The notes below the pieces were generated by a model. It was not told the DNA's origin and searched no databases. It saw nothing but the letters and a program-made list of their open reading frames with translations. From the NCBI GenBank assembly GCA_028583405.1, contig CM053252.1:35305763-35369762 (forward strand): a stretch of 64,000 bases of DNA, read 5' to 3'. Position 1 is the stretch's first letter; the number at the start of each line of letters is the position of its first letter. The DNA is from Pogonophryne albipinna. Taxonomy: Eukaryota; Chordata; Actinopteri; Perciformes; Artedidraconidae. A program made the position numbers and the translations under genes. This document shows positions 1 through 36,805 of this stretch, piece after piece.

Positions 1-1254
1 TTCTCTCCATCTTAAGTATTTAGATATTTTACTTTCGGAAAGTGTTACGATCATGGCTAAAAAATACTCCATTATAAGAAATGTCTTGCTATCCAAAAGG
101 TAGAATATCAGGTGTTGTTTTACATACATAATGAAGCTTAACAGAGTGAGCTTTGCATGTTTTGTCAAGTCATACCTAGTCTGTCATATGAAAACCTGAA
201 ATGTATTGAATATTTTTGAGTCAACATTTTAAATTGTTGCTAAAAACCAGTAAATATTTGATGCCCATTTCAAGAAAACTACATACATATGCCATGGTTA
301 ACCTCAAAGGAGGAATTTAAGACGTTTTTTTTTTCAGTTTGCGTCTTCTCTGAGGAAAGAGATGCTTCTATCCAAGCTGTATCTATAATCTGCTACCTAA
401 CTACTGTGATTGTTTTCTGGCCTCTGAGCTTTGCCAAAATGCCTCTGACCCACACTCAGGGCTGTGCCTGAACGCCTCCTGCAGAACAGTAAGCTGCTGC
501 TCTGCTGACGCCTCCTGTGCAGACACGTTGTTGGTTTCTGGCCACCGCTGATCTCAGCCCAGCGCAGTGTGTACTCAGAGGTGTTGCTATAGTGCAGTTC
601 CTGTGTTAGCGCGCTCTGTCCCTGGTTCAGTTTGGAGCCACTAAAGACCTGACCAGCAACAGGAGTCGCTCTGTGAGCTGTGAGTCACTCTGCAGGAATG
701 TTTGGTCACTGAGCAAAATACGGTTATAATTGGTGACACCGGTTGCTGTCAGTTTCTGTTGACCACCGTCTGCGTACGCTTTATTTGTCAGCAATGTGTG
801 TGAGGCATTATGACATTAAATCTACAAGTTGTTATTGTTGTTGTTGTACTGTGTGTTAGTAAATCATATCCTATTTATGATCCCCCAGAGATAAAAATGT
901 CTTTCCATGACGTCTCCTGTAGCCCCACCATCAGGTCAAATGGTTCACTTCTACACCCGAAAGATGAAATGTAATGTTCGGATCTCATGGAACTTACATT
1001 TCCCCTGGGGGAATCACTTTGTTCTCATACAACCACAGTGAGACATTTGGCCACTCATGCTGGCAGTAAGTGTCCTTGTACCAGTATCTAACTGGTAAAC
1101 TGTTAAAGAGAATATATTTGGCTTATTTTCAGGATTCATATTAATATTTAGTGTCTCTACTGTGACATGTTTCCATGCTTTAATGTTCAAAAAGGTCTTT
1201 ATCTTTCTCACACTGCCTGTGCTGCGGCACCTCTTTTCACCCTCTGTCTGAAAC
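1..1254. other. Presumed ksr1 intron/flank, no gene seen
   Basis: No exon-like block with both splice signals and a conserved peptide is visible on either strand. Moderately C-rich at 470-720, otherwise A/T-rich. Confidence 0.5.
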
Positions 1255-1530
1255 CAGAGCCCAGTCTGCTCTTATTGGTTAGCTGGCCAGCTCTGTTGTG
1301 ATTGGTCAACCGCTTAGAGATGTCCCGGCCCTTAACCAATCGCGTACAATGTGTTGGAGCGCTAGCCAATAGTGTTACAAAGTGATGTGTCTAGGTTATG
1401 TAGGTAAACAAAGGAGTCCAATGGAGGCGTTTCAGGCAGGGGGGGGGAGTGTGGAGGGAACTTTGGGATTTTATATAACACACTACAGGAAATAAACCCC
1501 AAAATGCATAATAGGGCCTCTTGAACCAAC
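1255..1530. mobile_element. TTAA-type MITE fragment with four CCAAT boxes
   Basis: The end gcataatagggcctctt matches the end at 20945-20970 (gcataatatggcctcttta), and the adjoining gtttcaggcaggggggg matches 56996-57012. This marks a dispersed family. Within it lie attggtta, attggtca, accaat and gccaat (1274-1370). The left border is not resolved. Confidence 0.55.
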
Positions 1531-3280
1531 AAAATCTCTAATTTGAAAATAATGACTGAATAAGTGATAAGCTTCTTTGTCTAAATATTGCAATTATTTG
1601 ATCAAAACAGATGCTGATTGGTAATGCCTTAGTTAGTTGTAATGCTGGATGATTCCCCTGCATGGTAGAGCTGGCGGTCCTTGTACAGGGGCTGAATCCT
1701 GGCTTGCTGAACCCAGGTACGATTCTGACCTGGTGCCCATTTACCCGCTTCATCCTCTCTGTCACCTCTCTTTCAAGTCTGTCTGGTAGTCCAAACAATT
1801 GAATGTAAATTAATCTTTGCATTATACGGCGGCACTGTAAGGTGTGCTGGCTATCACAGAAACAAGGGGGACGAGAACTCCCCCACCTTGTCTGTATATA
1901 TTTTTATTTAATTCATTAGTGTGCACATGTCCTTATTTTCACATTTTGCGTGTACATTCCTACCGTGTGTTGCTCTGGAGGAGTTGTGCAGTGCGGGATC
2001 AGACGTGTTTCCACAGAATTACCTTGACTGGGACAGTTTAGTGAAATGCACAAAGAGGGAGAGAGAAAGACTCCTCCTCTCAGGTACTAGCCCGAGCCAG
2101 ATTCCATTCATTTCAACACAAGCCATGAATTAGTGAACCTAATAGAGCTGAAACAATCCATTGATGAGGAAGCAGAATTCTCTACTTCTACCTTCATGGG
2201 GATTTTCTGCGGTTCTGTCTTAAACTAAAATAGTGAAATTAAAATATATATTAATTAATAATTAATATATAACAGGCTATAAAACAATCATCAGTTGCAA
2301 CCCTAACTCATTTGCTAAAACGATGTCACATCAGTTTCAAATCAGCAATCTTAATATCATTTTCACTCATTAAAGGAAACATCTAAACTCATTCAGCACC
2401 TTCTTTCTCTAAAAGTGCAGTGCAAAAGAAAGTCTAATTTGTCATGTTTTTTAGTCCCACTGCTTTTCTGTTTTAGTTTTTGTCTTTTTTTATAACTAAA
2501 CAGCATTGTATCACTGACATGTCGATCGTTTTAACTGCAACAGAGTAATCAGAGTGGGTCACAGTGCATCACTGCTATGGTCTGTTGATATTTCAGTCCT
2601 AACCTGTACCCACACATGTAGAGGGTTATGATCGTGAACAGAGATCTTAAAGAGAACTCATTACACGGTTGAATTGAAAGCTGGATATTGTTAGGTCAAT
2701 TTGGACATTTGAAAGGTTGTTAATACTTGCTAACAGACCGCTGCTAAGGATAACATGGCCGTTGCTAAGGAGGATCAAGGGACTATGCACAGTCATATCA
2801 ATCCGCAGAAAGAAGTCCGGTCATGGCCTGATTCTCAAGAAACAAAAAATATGTCCGCTCTCGGCCCAGTCAAATAAAGAGACTTCTATTGCATTTTATA
2901 ACATTTAGGACATTCAAGGATCCGTACTGGTTAGTTGTTTTAGCTGAAATAAAATACTGCGTCTCTTTGCCGATGTAAGTCAATGGGAAAAGGTATTTTA
3001 GGTACAATGATATCCCGTGACAAATAAGTTGTAGTTCCACAGTTTGGCCACTATGAAGAACAATTTGAGGATTACCTTTGCAAAGGTGTACAATATTTTC
3101 CTCACAAGCCAAGCAGAGCATACTGGGCCTTTTCAGGAGCGGGGCTTCAAGAGACAGGCGCCATAATGGAGCATAGCAGATAGATGGGGAATACAGGTTT
3201 ATTCAGACAGAGAGTAGGAGAATTTAAACAAGTAAACATGTTCTAGACCCAAAATGCAAATGCGAACTGCGATTAGCTAT
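1531..3280. other. Presumed ksr1 intron/flank, no gene seen
   Basis: Short open frames only; no conserved peptide recognised. A/T-rich palindromic tract at 2248-2275. Confidence 0.5.
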
Positions 3281-3956
3281 AGGCGCTTTCACACCGTAGT
3301 ACTTTTCCCACAAAGGTTAATCAGAACTTAGTTCATGAGAACTCTTTAGTTCTCATGAACTAAGTACAGATCGCGTTCACACCGGAATAAGTCCCTGGGG
3401 GAGGATTAGGCAAATGAAGCCGCTGACGTCACTTCTTCTTCTTCTGCTTTGGGTTTACTGGCAGGCCGCAAACAACTTCACGGCGTATACTGCCACCCGA
3501 AGTCCCCGGCCGGAAGTCCCCGGAGTTGGGGACTGGCTTCAGTAGAAGCTGCTGGGACTCCCAGCAGCTTCTACTGAAGCCTTCCGAGTAAATCGCCAGA
3601 ACGCCGACACCTCCTCATCTCCACCGCTCCCATGTTTTCTTTTGTGTTGCCATAAGTTAGTCTCTCTGCGTTTCTGCGCTGGGCTAATGCTAATAATGCT
3701 AATGCGAGGATAATAAAATGGCGGCTTCACAAAACTTTTGGGGAGTTTTACGGGGCCTGGTTTGCAATCCGCCCAGCCAATCAGACATAGGAACCTTTTT
3801 CTCCCACGAAAGTCCCTGCTCTCTAGCAGGGACGGAAAAGGGGGTGAAAAGGTTCTCATGAACTAATTTTAGTTCCGGATTTTTTTGGTGTGAACGCAAC
3901 ATTTCGGAACTATATCGGAACTCAAGTGGGAAAAGTACTGCGATGTGAACGCGCCT
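3281..3956. mobile_element. Nonautonomous TIR element (aggcgc ends)
   Basis: About 30-bp inverted ends: aggcgctttcacaccgtagt at 3281, mirrored at 3922-3956. The inner parts repeat tacttttccca in inverted orientation. Two perfect hairpins lie inside (3326-3365 and 3535-3581). The target duplication is unclear, so the superfamily is not assigned. Confidence 0.85.
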
Positions 3957-7468
<3,512 letters not shown>

Positions 7469-7476
7469 GTCTAGAC

Positions 7477-7876
7477 CAGGGGTGCCCACACTTTTTCAGC
7501 TTGGGAGCTACTTTTAAAATGACCAAGCCCAAATGATCTACCTACAGATCTGCCCAATCTACCCTGCCCAATCTGTGTCGCGAGTGAGGGGGGGGGGGGG
7601 GGGTGCTAGTGGACTAAACGGCGGATAAGTGCGCCGCATAAGTGCATAATAGTGCGCCGCATTTGCGCTTCAGATGCGGAGGTGAGGCCCCCTCATAACT
7701 GCATGAACCCGTATGGCACAATACAACTCAGACTGGCTTACCTGTACGTCAATCAGGTGGCAAATGCCATAGTAAGGATGGATGATAGGCTAACTTTAAA
7801 AAAAATTCTTCTCTTTTTTTCAATGCCATGCGATCTACCCAAACTACCTTTGCGATCGATGTATTGGGCACCCCTG
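7477..7876. mobile_element. hAT MITE (CAGGGGTGCCC ends)
   Basis: Ends caggggtgcccac / gggcacccctg with a perfect 8-bp target duplication gtctagac at 7469-7476 and 7877-7884, diagnostic of hAT; 400 bp, no transposase. The sequence contains a 16-G run near 7590. Confidence 0.95.
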
Positions 7877-8241
7877 GTCTAGACTCTCCCAACTGTTAGA
7901 AACCTTTCTTTTTTTTATTGAAGCATTGTTCCATAACTTAACTTAGCTGTTTCCGTGCCTAAGCATCACTCGACCTAACCATAGCATTCTGGCCGACGGG
8001 ACATAAGAAACCAGATTTATTTGTGTAGCATTTTTAGAAAAAGGAAAAATAGTTTTTAAGGTTAAAATGACTTTTTGGAAAGGATTTGGAAAGGCCATAG
8101 GTTGGGAAACAATGTGGTCATGGTTAAAAGGAACAAGTCACTGGCTTTGTTGAGGTTTTAATCAATATAACATCTTGCTTCTTGGGAATTACGACCCACT
8201 GGAGTCATGATTCACACGGGTCCTTGACCAACAAATGTTAA

Positions 8242-9012
8242 AGGTCCCATGTCATGCTTTTCCGGTTATTACCCGTCCCCTTGTGTGTTATGAAGATTTT
8301 TCTGCATGTAAACGGTCTGCAGAGTCACAAACCCTCAAAGTACACCCTGTAGCGAGTAAAACTCTAACACAGAAAATACCTGTCTATGCTGCCCCAGAAC
8401 GCCTCGTTGGACATTTTTGATTTTACATTTTTTCTTCCGAGGCAGGTTGACGTCACTAAGTCCAAATGGACCAATTGGACCATTCCGCACACATACACTC
8501 ACTCAGCCTGAGCTCCACACACACACGCATGCACGCACGCACGCACACACACACACACTCAGCCGGAGCACCGCAGAGCTCAGACCCCACGCAGCAACCA
8601 GGAAACGACACCAGTAATCCAGCTCACACTGTCCGCTCCTCGAGCCCCACAGGGCGGAGCAGCGAGCCCCGCAACGTCCCGCCAACACGGCACCCAGACC
8701 CCACGCAGCATTCTCATCTGTTTGTCATTACTGGTGTCATTTTCTGGTTGCTAACAAACACCATTGTAAAACATAACCACTGATGTTCCGCTGTAACGGT
8801 GGTTGACCAATCAGAGCACAGTGGGCTCATAGTGAGGGGGGGGGGGCAGGAGCTCCAACAAGCCGTTTAGGACAGAGATTGAATACACATACTATACAGA
8901 GATGCTGTTTGAGAAACCAATGTGATTTTGGAAAATGTAACAATATAAATCTATTTTAGTAGACCTCAACAATGGAATTATGATCAGTAGAAATGGCCAT
9001 GACATGGGACCT
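8242..9012. mobile_element. TTAA-target MITE (aggtcccatgtcatg ends)
   Basis: Inverted ends aggtcccatgtcatg / catgacatgggacct flanked by TTAA at 8238-8241 and 9013-9016, as for Kolobok/piggyBac-type elements; 771 bp, no transposase. An acacac/gcacgc tract lies at 8517-8560. Confidence 0.9.
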
Positions 9013-9016
9013 TTAA

Positions 9017-12000
9017 CATAGATTGTGTTTTGCATTTGTACTGATGACAAACGCTGCTGGCAGGACAGTCTTGACTATTTACACATGATAGGCAATACAC
9101 AGTTTTTTTGTTATCAGATATCCCTGTCTGAGAATGATCTTCCACCCTTATCCAGTGGAGATGGAGGGACCGCATCAGTGCTTACAGAAACAGTGTTCTG
9201 GGTATTCTGGAAATTCCACGTACCCAACTATCAACACGTCTCCTAGGGACCGTTTCTTTGAGAGGGACAAACAGAGACCCCCTGATCTCCGTCTGTCTCT
9301 GTCCTGTGATGACCATCAGGTGGGACAAGACGCTCCTTCGTTGTAACTGTTGGCTTTATCTTGTCAAGTAGTTTTCTAGGAAAAGACAGCAGCCTAATGT
9401 CGTTGTCCTTGACAAACACTGTTAGTACTTGTTTTGCTTTTTTATTGTTTCTAATCGTGCTGCGTCACTTCTCGAAGCTTTAACACAGCTTTAACTCATA
9501 CACTTCACTGGTTACTTGCTTGCAGGGTAGCCTTTTAACATAAAATACTAGTATCCAGTTCTCATTTGAAACAGGAGAGACTTATTGAATGAATGAATAT
9601 TACGGACATCATGTGCTCAAGAGGATAGAAAGTTTTGATTTGATTTGATGGATTAATTGAGTGATAGAAAAGTGAAGAGTCTTTGACGATAAGACCTCAT
9701 TGTTATACTATACAAGGGGGAGCATAAGCCGTAAGTAGAATAGGAAACCACCCCAAGGGTCTTGACACTGGTTGTGGTGGTGAGGAGAAGGCTGGAGATG
9801 GAGGGGTCAGAGGATGGTCACAGCAGTTACGCCAGAAATGAGGAGCAGCACAATGATTGGCTGCTGGATATTAGGCAACATTTGGTCAAAGACAGCTGGA
9901 GGAGACAGAGATGAGTATGAATGAACGTACTGTGGAAACCACATGTAAATATTTGTTACGTGGTATTTTTCACTTATTATTTGTGGTGAGCATGTTCACT
10001 GGAGCTCGGGGGGGGGGGTAATAGTTGTGGGTTTATCCTTTTATCTGACTGCTCCCCTCTGTTCACTTTGGTTTTTGCATGGGCAGAGAGAGAGTGAATT
10101 TCTTGTTTTGTTGGCCGCCCTCACAATCGCACTCACAATCACATTCAGAACTTTACGATTCAGTACGTTACTGATCGAATTGTATTTTTGTGTTGTGGAA
10201 GAATAAATCCCAAGTTAAGCCCATAGCGGCTTTCTTTCGGACTGTCTTCAAGGTTCAAGGTTCTTTATTAGTCATACAACCATAGCTACAAAGTAGTTAT
10301 GTCGATGAAAATCTTAGGTCACAGGCTTCTCCAACAGTGCAACACAATATTACAGAAAAACAGAAAAATATAATGCAAGTAAATATTAAAAGTAAATGCA
10401 AAAAGAAATGGAATAGTTTAAAAAAAGTGAAATAGTGAAATAAGAGTCTATATGCAAGCTATTGGAATGATATATTAGGTAAATAGATAAATGATTACTA
10501 AGTAGCAGAATATTATGGATGTTGTTACAGCAGTTCAGGTGTTTAACTGTTCAGCCACTGTATGTAGTCTTTCTGATTAAACTTGTGATGAGCTTCATTT
10601 AGATCAGAAGAACATTTTTTGCAAAGCTGGAACTCAAGTTTGGTCTCCACCTCCTTTTATATAGACGTTTTATACCATAGCTGAGCGAGTCCACAGTAGC
10701 CAGCCCAGCACCTTCAGATCCACAATTCACGCTTTAGCTCTTCAAGCTTTTCAGTTGCTATAAGGCCTTTTGAAATGCATGGCAGTGAGCAACAATTACA
10801 AAATCTGCCATTTGCCATTAGGCCTATCCCTTTTTTTGGGGGGGGGGGCTATGGTCACAAAATTGTCCAGTAAAAAAATGTGTAACTATTTCTCCACAGA
10901 CTAAAGAAAACTGCCAACCAGAAGAATAACTTCTAACTCCTAAACTCCAAATGCTGAAGCCTTATAGGAATAATATAACCGCAAAGACAACGATTCAAAC
11001 CAAATGCAAGCTACATGTTTTAGAGATACCAGAGTTCATAGCACCTTATCAAACATGAAAAACCTAAAATAACCTACATTTTGGTCAGGCTGGGTCATAC
11101 ACTTTCTCGCTGTCGTCTGTGGAGGTATTTTACTAAAGTTACTGTAACAATGGTGACGCCTGATATAAGTTTGACTGAACTTAAAAATCCCATTTTTGAA
11201 CATAACAGAATTTATTTTGGAAGAGCTTTAAATTCAGACCCAGCGTTGTCTCCCAGAAACATCGCATCAAATGACTGCTACCCAGCCTGTCCATTCCTTT
11301 TATCACAGACACAATGCAGAAAACCAGTTGCCAGGAGATTAAGCCAATGCCTGTCCCCCATTCTCTTCATCAAACACACACACCAACACACACACACACA
11401 CATTCCAGTTGAATAAAAGCAGTGTAGAGTAGAACTTGTTTTCACAGTTTGCCAGCAGATTCCAGGAACCAGTCCGGCTTTTTAGGAACACTGGTATTTG
11501 CCATAAAATGCCCATTATTGTTATATTGCCTAATACTACAACATTTTTCTTTAGTTTGCAAATGGCCAAATTCTTCTTCGCTCTGTAAATCAGCCTGTTG
11601 GCGGTCCATGTTCTAGAAACACAGCTGTCAGATGAGCCAACTTCTCACAGAATACCTTCCCTTCTCTACTTGCAAAAACTCTGTTGAAGCTTGCCCTGCT
11701 GCTTAAAAATAAAGAGACTGACAACGCCATAGATTTCAACCTGCCACTGTGCCCTTTAAGACCCAGTCACTCTTGTTTCAGGTATACACACTCTTCTAAA
11801 GGATTTACTGGAACATGGATGAAAGCCAGCTATTCAGCAGAATTGGATGACTCAGTTTGATGAGAAAGACAGAGTGAGGTTTAGATAAGCAAATCATGTT
11901 ATTGCCTTACTCTGAATATGATGATCATACAGTAGAAAGACTAGTCACTCTTCATAATGGTATCCCATTAGTTTGAACCTAAGGGGTTTAAACATGTATT

Positions 12001-13419
12001 CTGTTACAATATCAAATTACAAAATAATCTAATCAATAATCTAAGCTATCACAACATAATGGTAATATAACCTGATTACTTTCCATTGCTTTTCGATTCC
12101 CTTAATATCAAATGCAATGAGAACAAATACAAGAGAAAATAATTATTTAAAAAACATATATTAATATAAAAGGATAGAAGTAGCCTAATGAGACCAAAAA
12201 AGGAAATTCAGGCAATACCTCCGCCTATAATATATTCATCTTTATTTTTTAATTGTAATGTAACGTTGTAATCCTGTTATTAATCCCAATTTTTCTGAAA
12301 TGTAACAGTAATCTAACTACATATTTTTGTTTTTAAATAGCTGTAAGGAAATACGGATACTTTTTTTAAATCATGATTACGTCATCCTGCTACATGTAAT
12401 CCGTTACTTAGCACCAGTGGTGCAAAGTAGCTAAGTAGATTTACTCAAGTACTGGACTTATAAGTCCGGACCTGAACCCATGGCTTGTGTCAAGTTGTGT
12501 GAGTAACTAAAGTGAACTTATTGTGAGCTAATTATCAATTGAAAATAAACTCATAATCAACTCAAATTCAAACTCGTCAGGTTTATTGTGCTCCCTTCCA
12601 ACTTGTGTCTACATTTCTCTACAAAGTACAAATGTAAAAAAAACACTTTTTGCCACTTAGTCTACAAATGACTTATGACAGCAACTACAGTGAACTACTA
12701 CAAAGTTCAAACGTTTATTTCATTTACCAAACTAAAGTAACCAAACAGTCCCTGAGCTGACTGAGCCTAAATCCCTAAAACTTTGCTGAAAGGTAGAGTG
12801 TAGAGTAGACTATACGCATTACACTGTTACACACCTACTATACAGTATACACTGTAGTGACTGTACAGTCAGAGTGTACTGTACTGTCTGTACACCATGT
12901 ATTTTCTACAACTCTACATGTGTACATTATACAGTACATACGTATACATAGTGATGTACATACATACATACAATTTTGACAATCCACTATGTCTAAGCCA
13001 ATCACATCACTAGCTTCCCTTGACGTCACACAGATCTCGCGAGCAGTTGCGATATTTTGCGAGACTTCGTGAGTTCAGTAATGGCCGCCATATCAGAAGC
13101 CGACACGATGTTTTTCGTCTTTTCTCAGCGCAAATTTCTCGATCTATGGAAGGTTTTAGATGGTTTAGAACAAAAAGGAGAATATACGTAAGTGCTAGTT
13201 TTTTGCGAGTCCAAGTACCGGTTCCCGACGTTCCGGTTTTAACCGGACTTGAACCGAAACTTTTTACAAGTCCAGTACCGGTTCGGCGTACCGGTACGCA
13301 GCACTATATGGCCCTACAATATATTGTTCAAATATAGCATGATCGGTCCACTTTAATTATGTGGCAAAATACTGTGTTTGAAATGTATAATTGAAATTAG
13401 AAGTTAGCTTTTTGTTTTG

Positions 13420-13420
<1 letters not shown>
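9017..13420. other. Presumed ksr1 intron/flank, repeat remnants
   Basis: Contains the LINE-tail fragment at 10236, a CA-rich tract at 11380-11401, a MITE-like end at 12418 (agtggtgcaaagtagctaag), and a diverged block at 13205-13300 with repeated ccggtac/accggtt motifs. No CA1 exon of ksr1 was found. Confidence 0.5.
10236..10480. mobile_element. Retroelement 3'-end-like fragment
   Basis: caaggttcaaggttctttat followed by tagtcatacaacc resembles the 'caaggttctttattgtcat' tail common in fish LINEs. A similar tail in the other orientation is at 40060-40082 (gacaataaagccttgaaat), and others near 41409-41470 and 56606-56640. Too short for family assignment. Confidence 0.45.

Positions 13421-13475
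<55 letters not shown>
13421..13475. repeat. (TA)n microsatellite
   Basis: About 55 bp of TA, broken from the AT/GT tract at 14319 by the hAT-type insertion between them. Confidence 0.97.
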
Positions 13476-13478
<3 letters not shown>

Positions 13479-13779
13479 GGCTGTCAGTCGATTAAAATAT
13501 TTAATCGCGATTAATCGCATGATTGTCCATAGTTAATCGCGATTAATCGCAAATTAATCGCACATTTTTATCTGTTCTAAATGTACCTTAGAGGAATATT
13601 TTTCAAGTTTTTAATACTCTTATCAACATATGAGTGGACAAATATGCTTTATGCAAATGTTTATTATCATTTGAACAATGACAAATATTCTCATGAATAT
13701 TAAACAAAACAACCTCTGAACATTACAAATATTCGCCTCAATTCAATCTGGAACCTCTCTCATACAATAATACAATACA

Positions 13780-13816
<37 letters not shown>

Positions 13817-14315
13817 CGTTGGAGCTATGTGCAACTCAAGGCATATGCTCGAACGGGAGCTGCCTGGACGCTGCAATCATGTTGCGCGCACTCTCCGGGC
13901 TGAGTGTGCTGACTTTTCGTACAATGTCGCACTGTCTGGCTACCTGCATAAAGTGAAGTGCTCGGCGCAGTTGTCGGCGAAATGTCGCTCCTCTGTTTTC
14001 ATTTAAACGGCTCCTTATATCCGTTAGCGCAGCTAGCTAGCACCAGATGCTAACAACAACAACAATACACGTAAGGTCTCTCTCGCGCCACACACACACA
14101 CACCCTCCCGGTCCTCCCGATGGCCAGTCGGTGCCTGCCGGTGAGCGTGGAAGTGTGGTCGGCCACAAGCGGGCGGCAGGAGCGGGGCTGTCAGCATCAG
14201 CTTGTAGATGGTATTTTAAACTCGATGCGCTCTGAAACTACGGGGCGGCCGAGGCCAAAAAATACACATGCGTTAATCGCGTTAAAATAATTAACGCGTT
14301 ATTAATTTGACAGCC

Positions 14316-14318
<3 letters not shown>
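13476..14318. mobile_element. hAT MITE inserted in a TA microsatellite
   Basis: Ends tagggctgtca / tgacagcccta; subterminal attaatcgcg motifs are repeated at both sides. The flanks atatatat on both sides fit an 8-bp duplication but are uninformative within a TA repeat. Length 843 bp; it holds a (TG)17 tract at 13782-13815. Confidence 0.88.
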
Positions 14319-14358
<40 letters not shown>

Positions 14359-14406
14359 ATATATATGTATATATATATATATGTGTATATATATGTATAT
14401 ATATAT

Positions 14407-14440
<34 letters not shown>

Positions 14441-14441
14441 G

Positions 14442-14506
<65 letters not shown>
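14319..14506. repeat. (TA)n/(TG) compound microsatellite
   Basis: About 190 bp of TA with interspersed TG steps. It produces Tyr-Ile frames on both strands that are not genes. Confidence 0.97.
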
Positions 14507-14508
<2 letters not shown>

Positions 14509-15993
14509 TGTATTCCAGTCTCCCTTCAGATATGTTGAGTGGCATGTCATTCAACACAATGCTGCTCACCTCCTTCAGTTTAGAGAAAAGCTGGTTCAGT
14601 TTCAGCATTTTGGGGGGGACAGGGCTGCTGAGCCTAAAGATGGATCTGTTGGTCCTGGCACCAGGGGGAGGGACAACTGATTTAGTATGAATAGCTGCTA
14701 AAAATGTACCTGCATTTATTAAATGTCAGCTAAAAGGGCAGTGAAATGTCAGCTTAGTAAATTATTATTTACAATGGACTACGCTTAGCTAACAGACTAA
14801 TTTCCACCACTCATGGACCACACCCACCTTTTCTTTTGAAAAACTGGGTGACATACTATCGCCCTTTAGTCCCTCCCTCTCTCTTGTCTTTCTCTCCTTT
14901 CTTTTCTTTTTTGAAAGCCTGACTTTGTTAGTCATTGAGACATGGTACACACATAAGCATCCCTCCTCACATGCTTTCTCACTCTCTGCTAGAAAGTGCA
15001 CCGCGGTTGGAGGCAGGACCAAACCATTACATGTAAATAAAGGGGGGTGTACAGAGGCTTTGGATAATTAACTTTTGGAAGAAAATAAGTTAAATGAATC
15101 GTAAGTTTAGTGAGTACATTATCAATATAACGTTCTATTAATGTTAATTATTGATGAATGATGAAAGGTTACTGTGACGAAGGTAACTTCGGGCCTTGTA
15201 ACTCAGCACTTTAGTGAACAGTTTTGCACTTTATTAGCGTGATTGCACAGTACCGTTTGGCATGGAATATTTGCACATTTTATATAATTTATACTAATTA
15301 TTGAGATAGTATTTATTAAAGGATTAAACCGTATTAATTGAAATGTCGTCTGGCAGGTGCTGGTCGGGTCCTCGGCTCCGCCTGACAAGATAGGGGAGTT
15401 AGCGAGAGCGCCGAAAGTGCTTACTGGTGTAGAATGACAGCGGTTAAGAATAATCCGGGTGCAAATAATATGTGAGGGTGTAGAAATCATAGCGTTAAGT
15501 GGCATTAATTGTATAAGTGCTGACTGCGTTTAGTTGGGTTTGTATGTGTGTAATTCTGTTCAGTTATATGTTTGTGTTTGAAAAGTGTTCCCCCTCCCGT
15601 TATGTCTGTTGCTGGATTGTGTGCACCTGGTGCCCTGTGTTGTCTCCTCCCCCCTCACCTGTGTCTAATTGCTGATTAGTGTGTGTGGGTATTTAGGCTC
15701 TGTTTCCCTGTCTGTTAGAGGCAGGGAGTGTGTGTGAGATCCTGGTGGCTGCAGGCTGGGCTCACGTGAACAGCAGCAGCAGCAGCAGCATTGAGGCTGT
15801 GTGTAATGTTTTAATAAATGCCCACACCGGGTTATAATTGTGGACGCTCTGCCTCCTTGCTTGGTCGGACCGCTCAATTGTCAGCTTCACAGTTACTTAA
15901 ACGATTTTTTTCTTAATGTTCTAAAATAGTTTGGGCCCCTGTCAGTCAGGGGCCCAAACTATTTAGAATCGTCCTAACTTTTCACCCCCTTAC

Positions 15994-16056
<63 letters not shown>

Positions 16057-16630
16057 TACCACACGCACTTACACTGTACCACACGCACTTACACACTACA
16101 ACACGCACCCGGTGTGTATTTTATTATGTGAAGCACTAAATGGTTTTAGACAAATATCGACTCTTTGTTTGTAGTTATCTACTAAACTAAAGCAAATAAA
16201 GAGAGTAGGCCTGTTATACGAGTGATATATATTTTACACACTGCTCTGCTTTCTGCACGGATCTCACAGCTGTTCTCACTGTAAACATCGCGTCGCGATG
16301 AAAAGCAGTTAATAAAATAATATCCAGGGGATGCATGAAGAGCTGTCATTGGCTGAGATAAGTCTTTTAAACATCACTGTTGCAAATGCTTCCACGGAGG
16401 AGCCGTGGAGGACCGATCAGTGTATCCTCGATTATAACTCCTTCAGTGAGCCTCCTCGACGCTCAATCCTCAGTCCTCGATGTGCATACTTTAGGGAAAT
16501 GAGATGTCCTTCAACATGGCGCGCCGAAAACCATTTCCGGGTCACTACCGGAGGACCGAGGAGTCAAGGAGGGGAAATTAGTGAAATGAGAAAGGCCCAT
16601 AGATTGATATTCTGTATATATCCACCCCAG
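14507..16630. other. ksr1 intron immediately before window exon 1
   Basis: Holds the hairpin at 15924-15964, a (CAG)n-like run at 15771-15790, the CA/20-bp tandem repeat, and at 16331-16570 a diverged MITE-like block. The open frame that runs through 16331-16630 into exon 1 is interrupted by a good acceptor at 16630 and is not regarded as coding. Confidence 0.6.
15995..16110. repeat. (CA)n plus 20-bp tandem repeat
   Basis: About 60 bp of CA (15995-16054) runs into two exact copies of acactgtaccacacgcactt (from about 16052) and a third diverged copy. The tandem unit looks derived from the CA tract. Confidence 0.9.

Positions 16631-36805
<20,175 letters not shown>

Noticed and set aside
14291..14690. 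Tyr-Ile-rich frames on both strands
   Set aside because: Product of the TA/TG microsatellite.
16331..16630. Frame extending ksr1 window exon 1 upstream with an ATG
   Set aside because: A good acceptor at 16630 and alignment to CA1 from 16631 onward indicate intron; the upstream part resembles a MITE and not KSR1.
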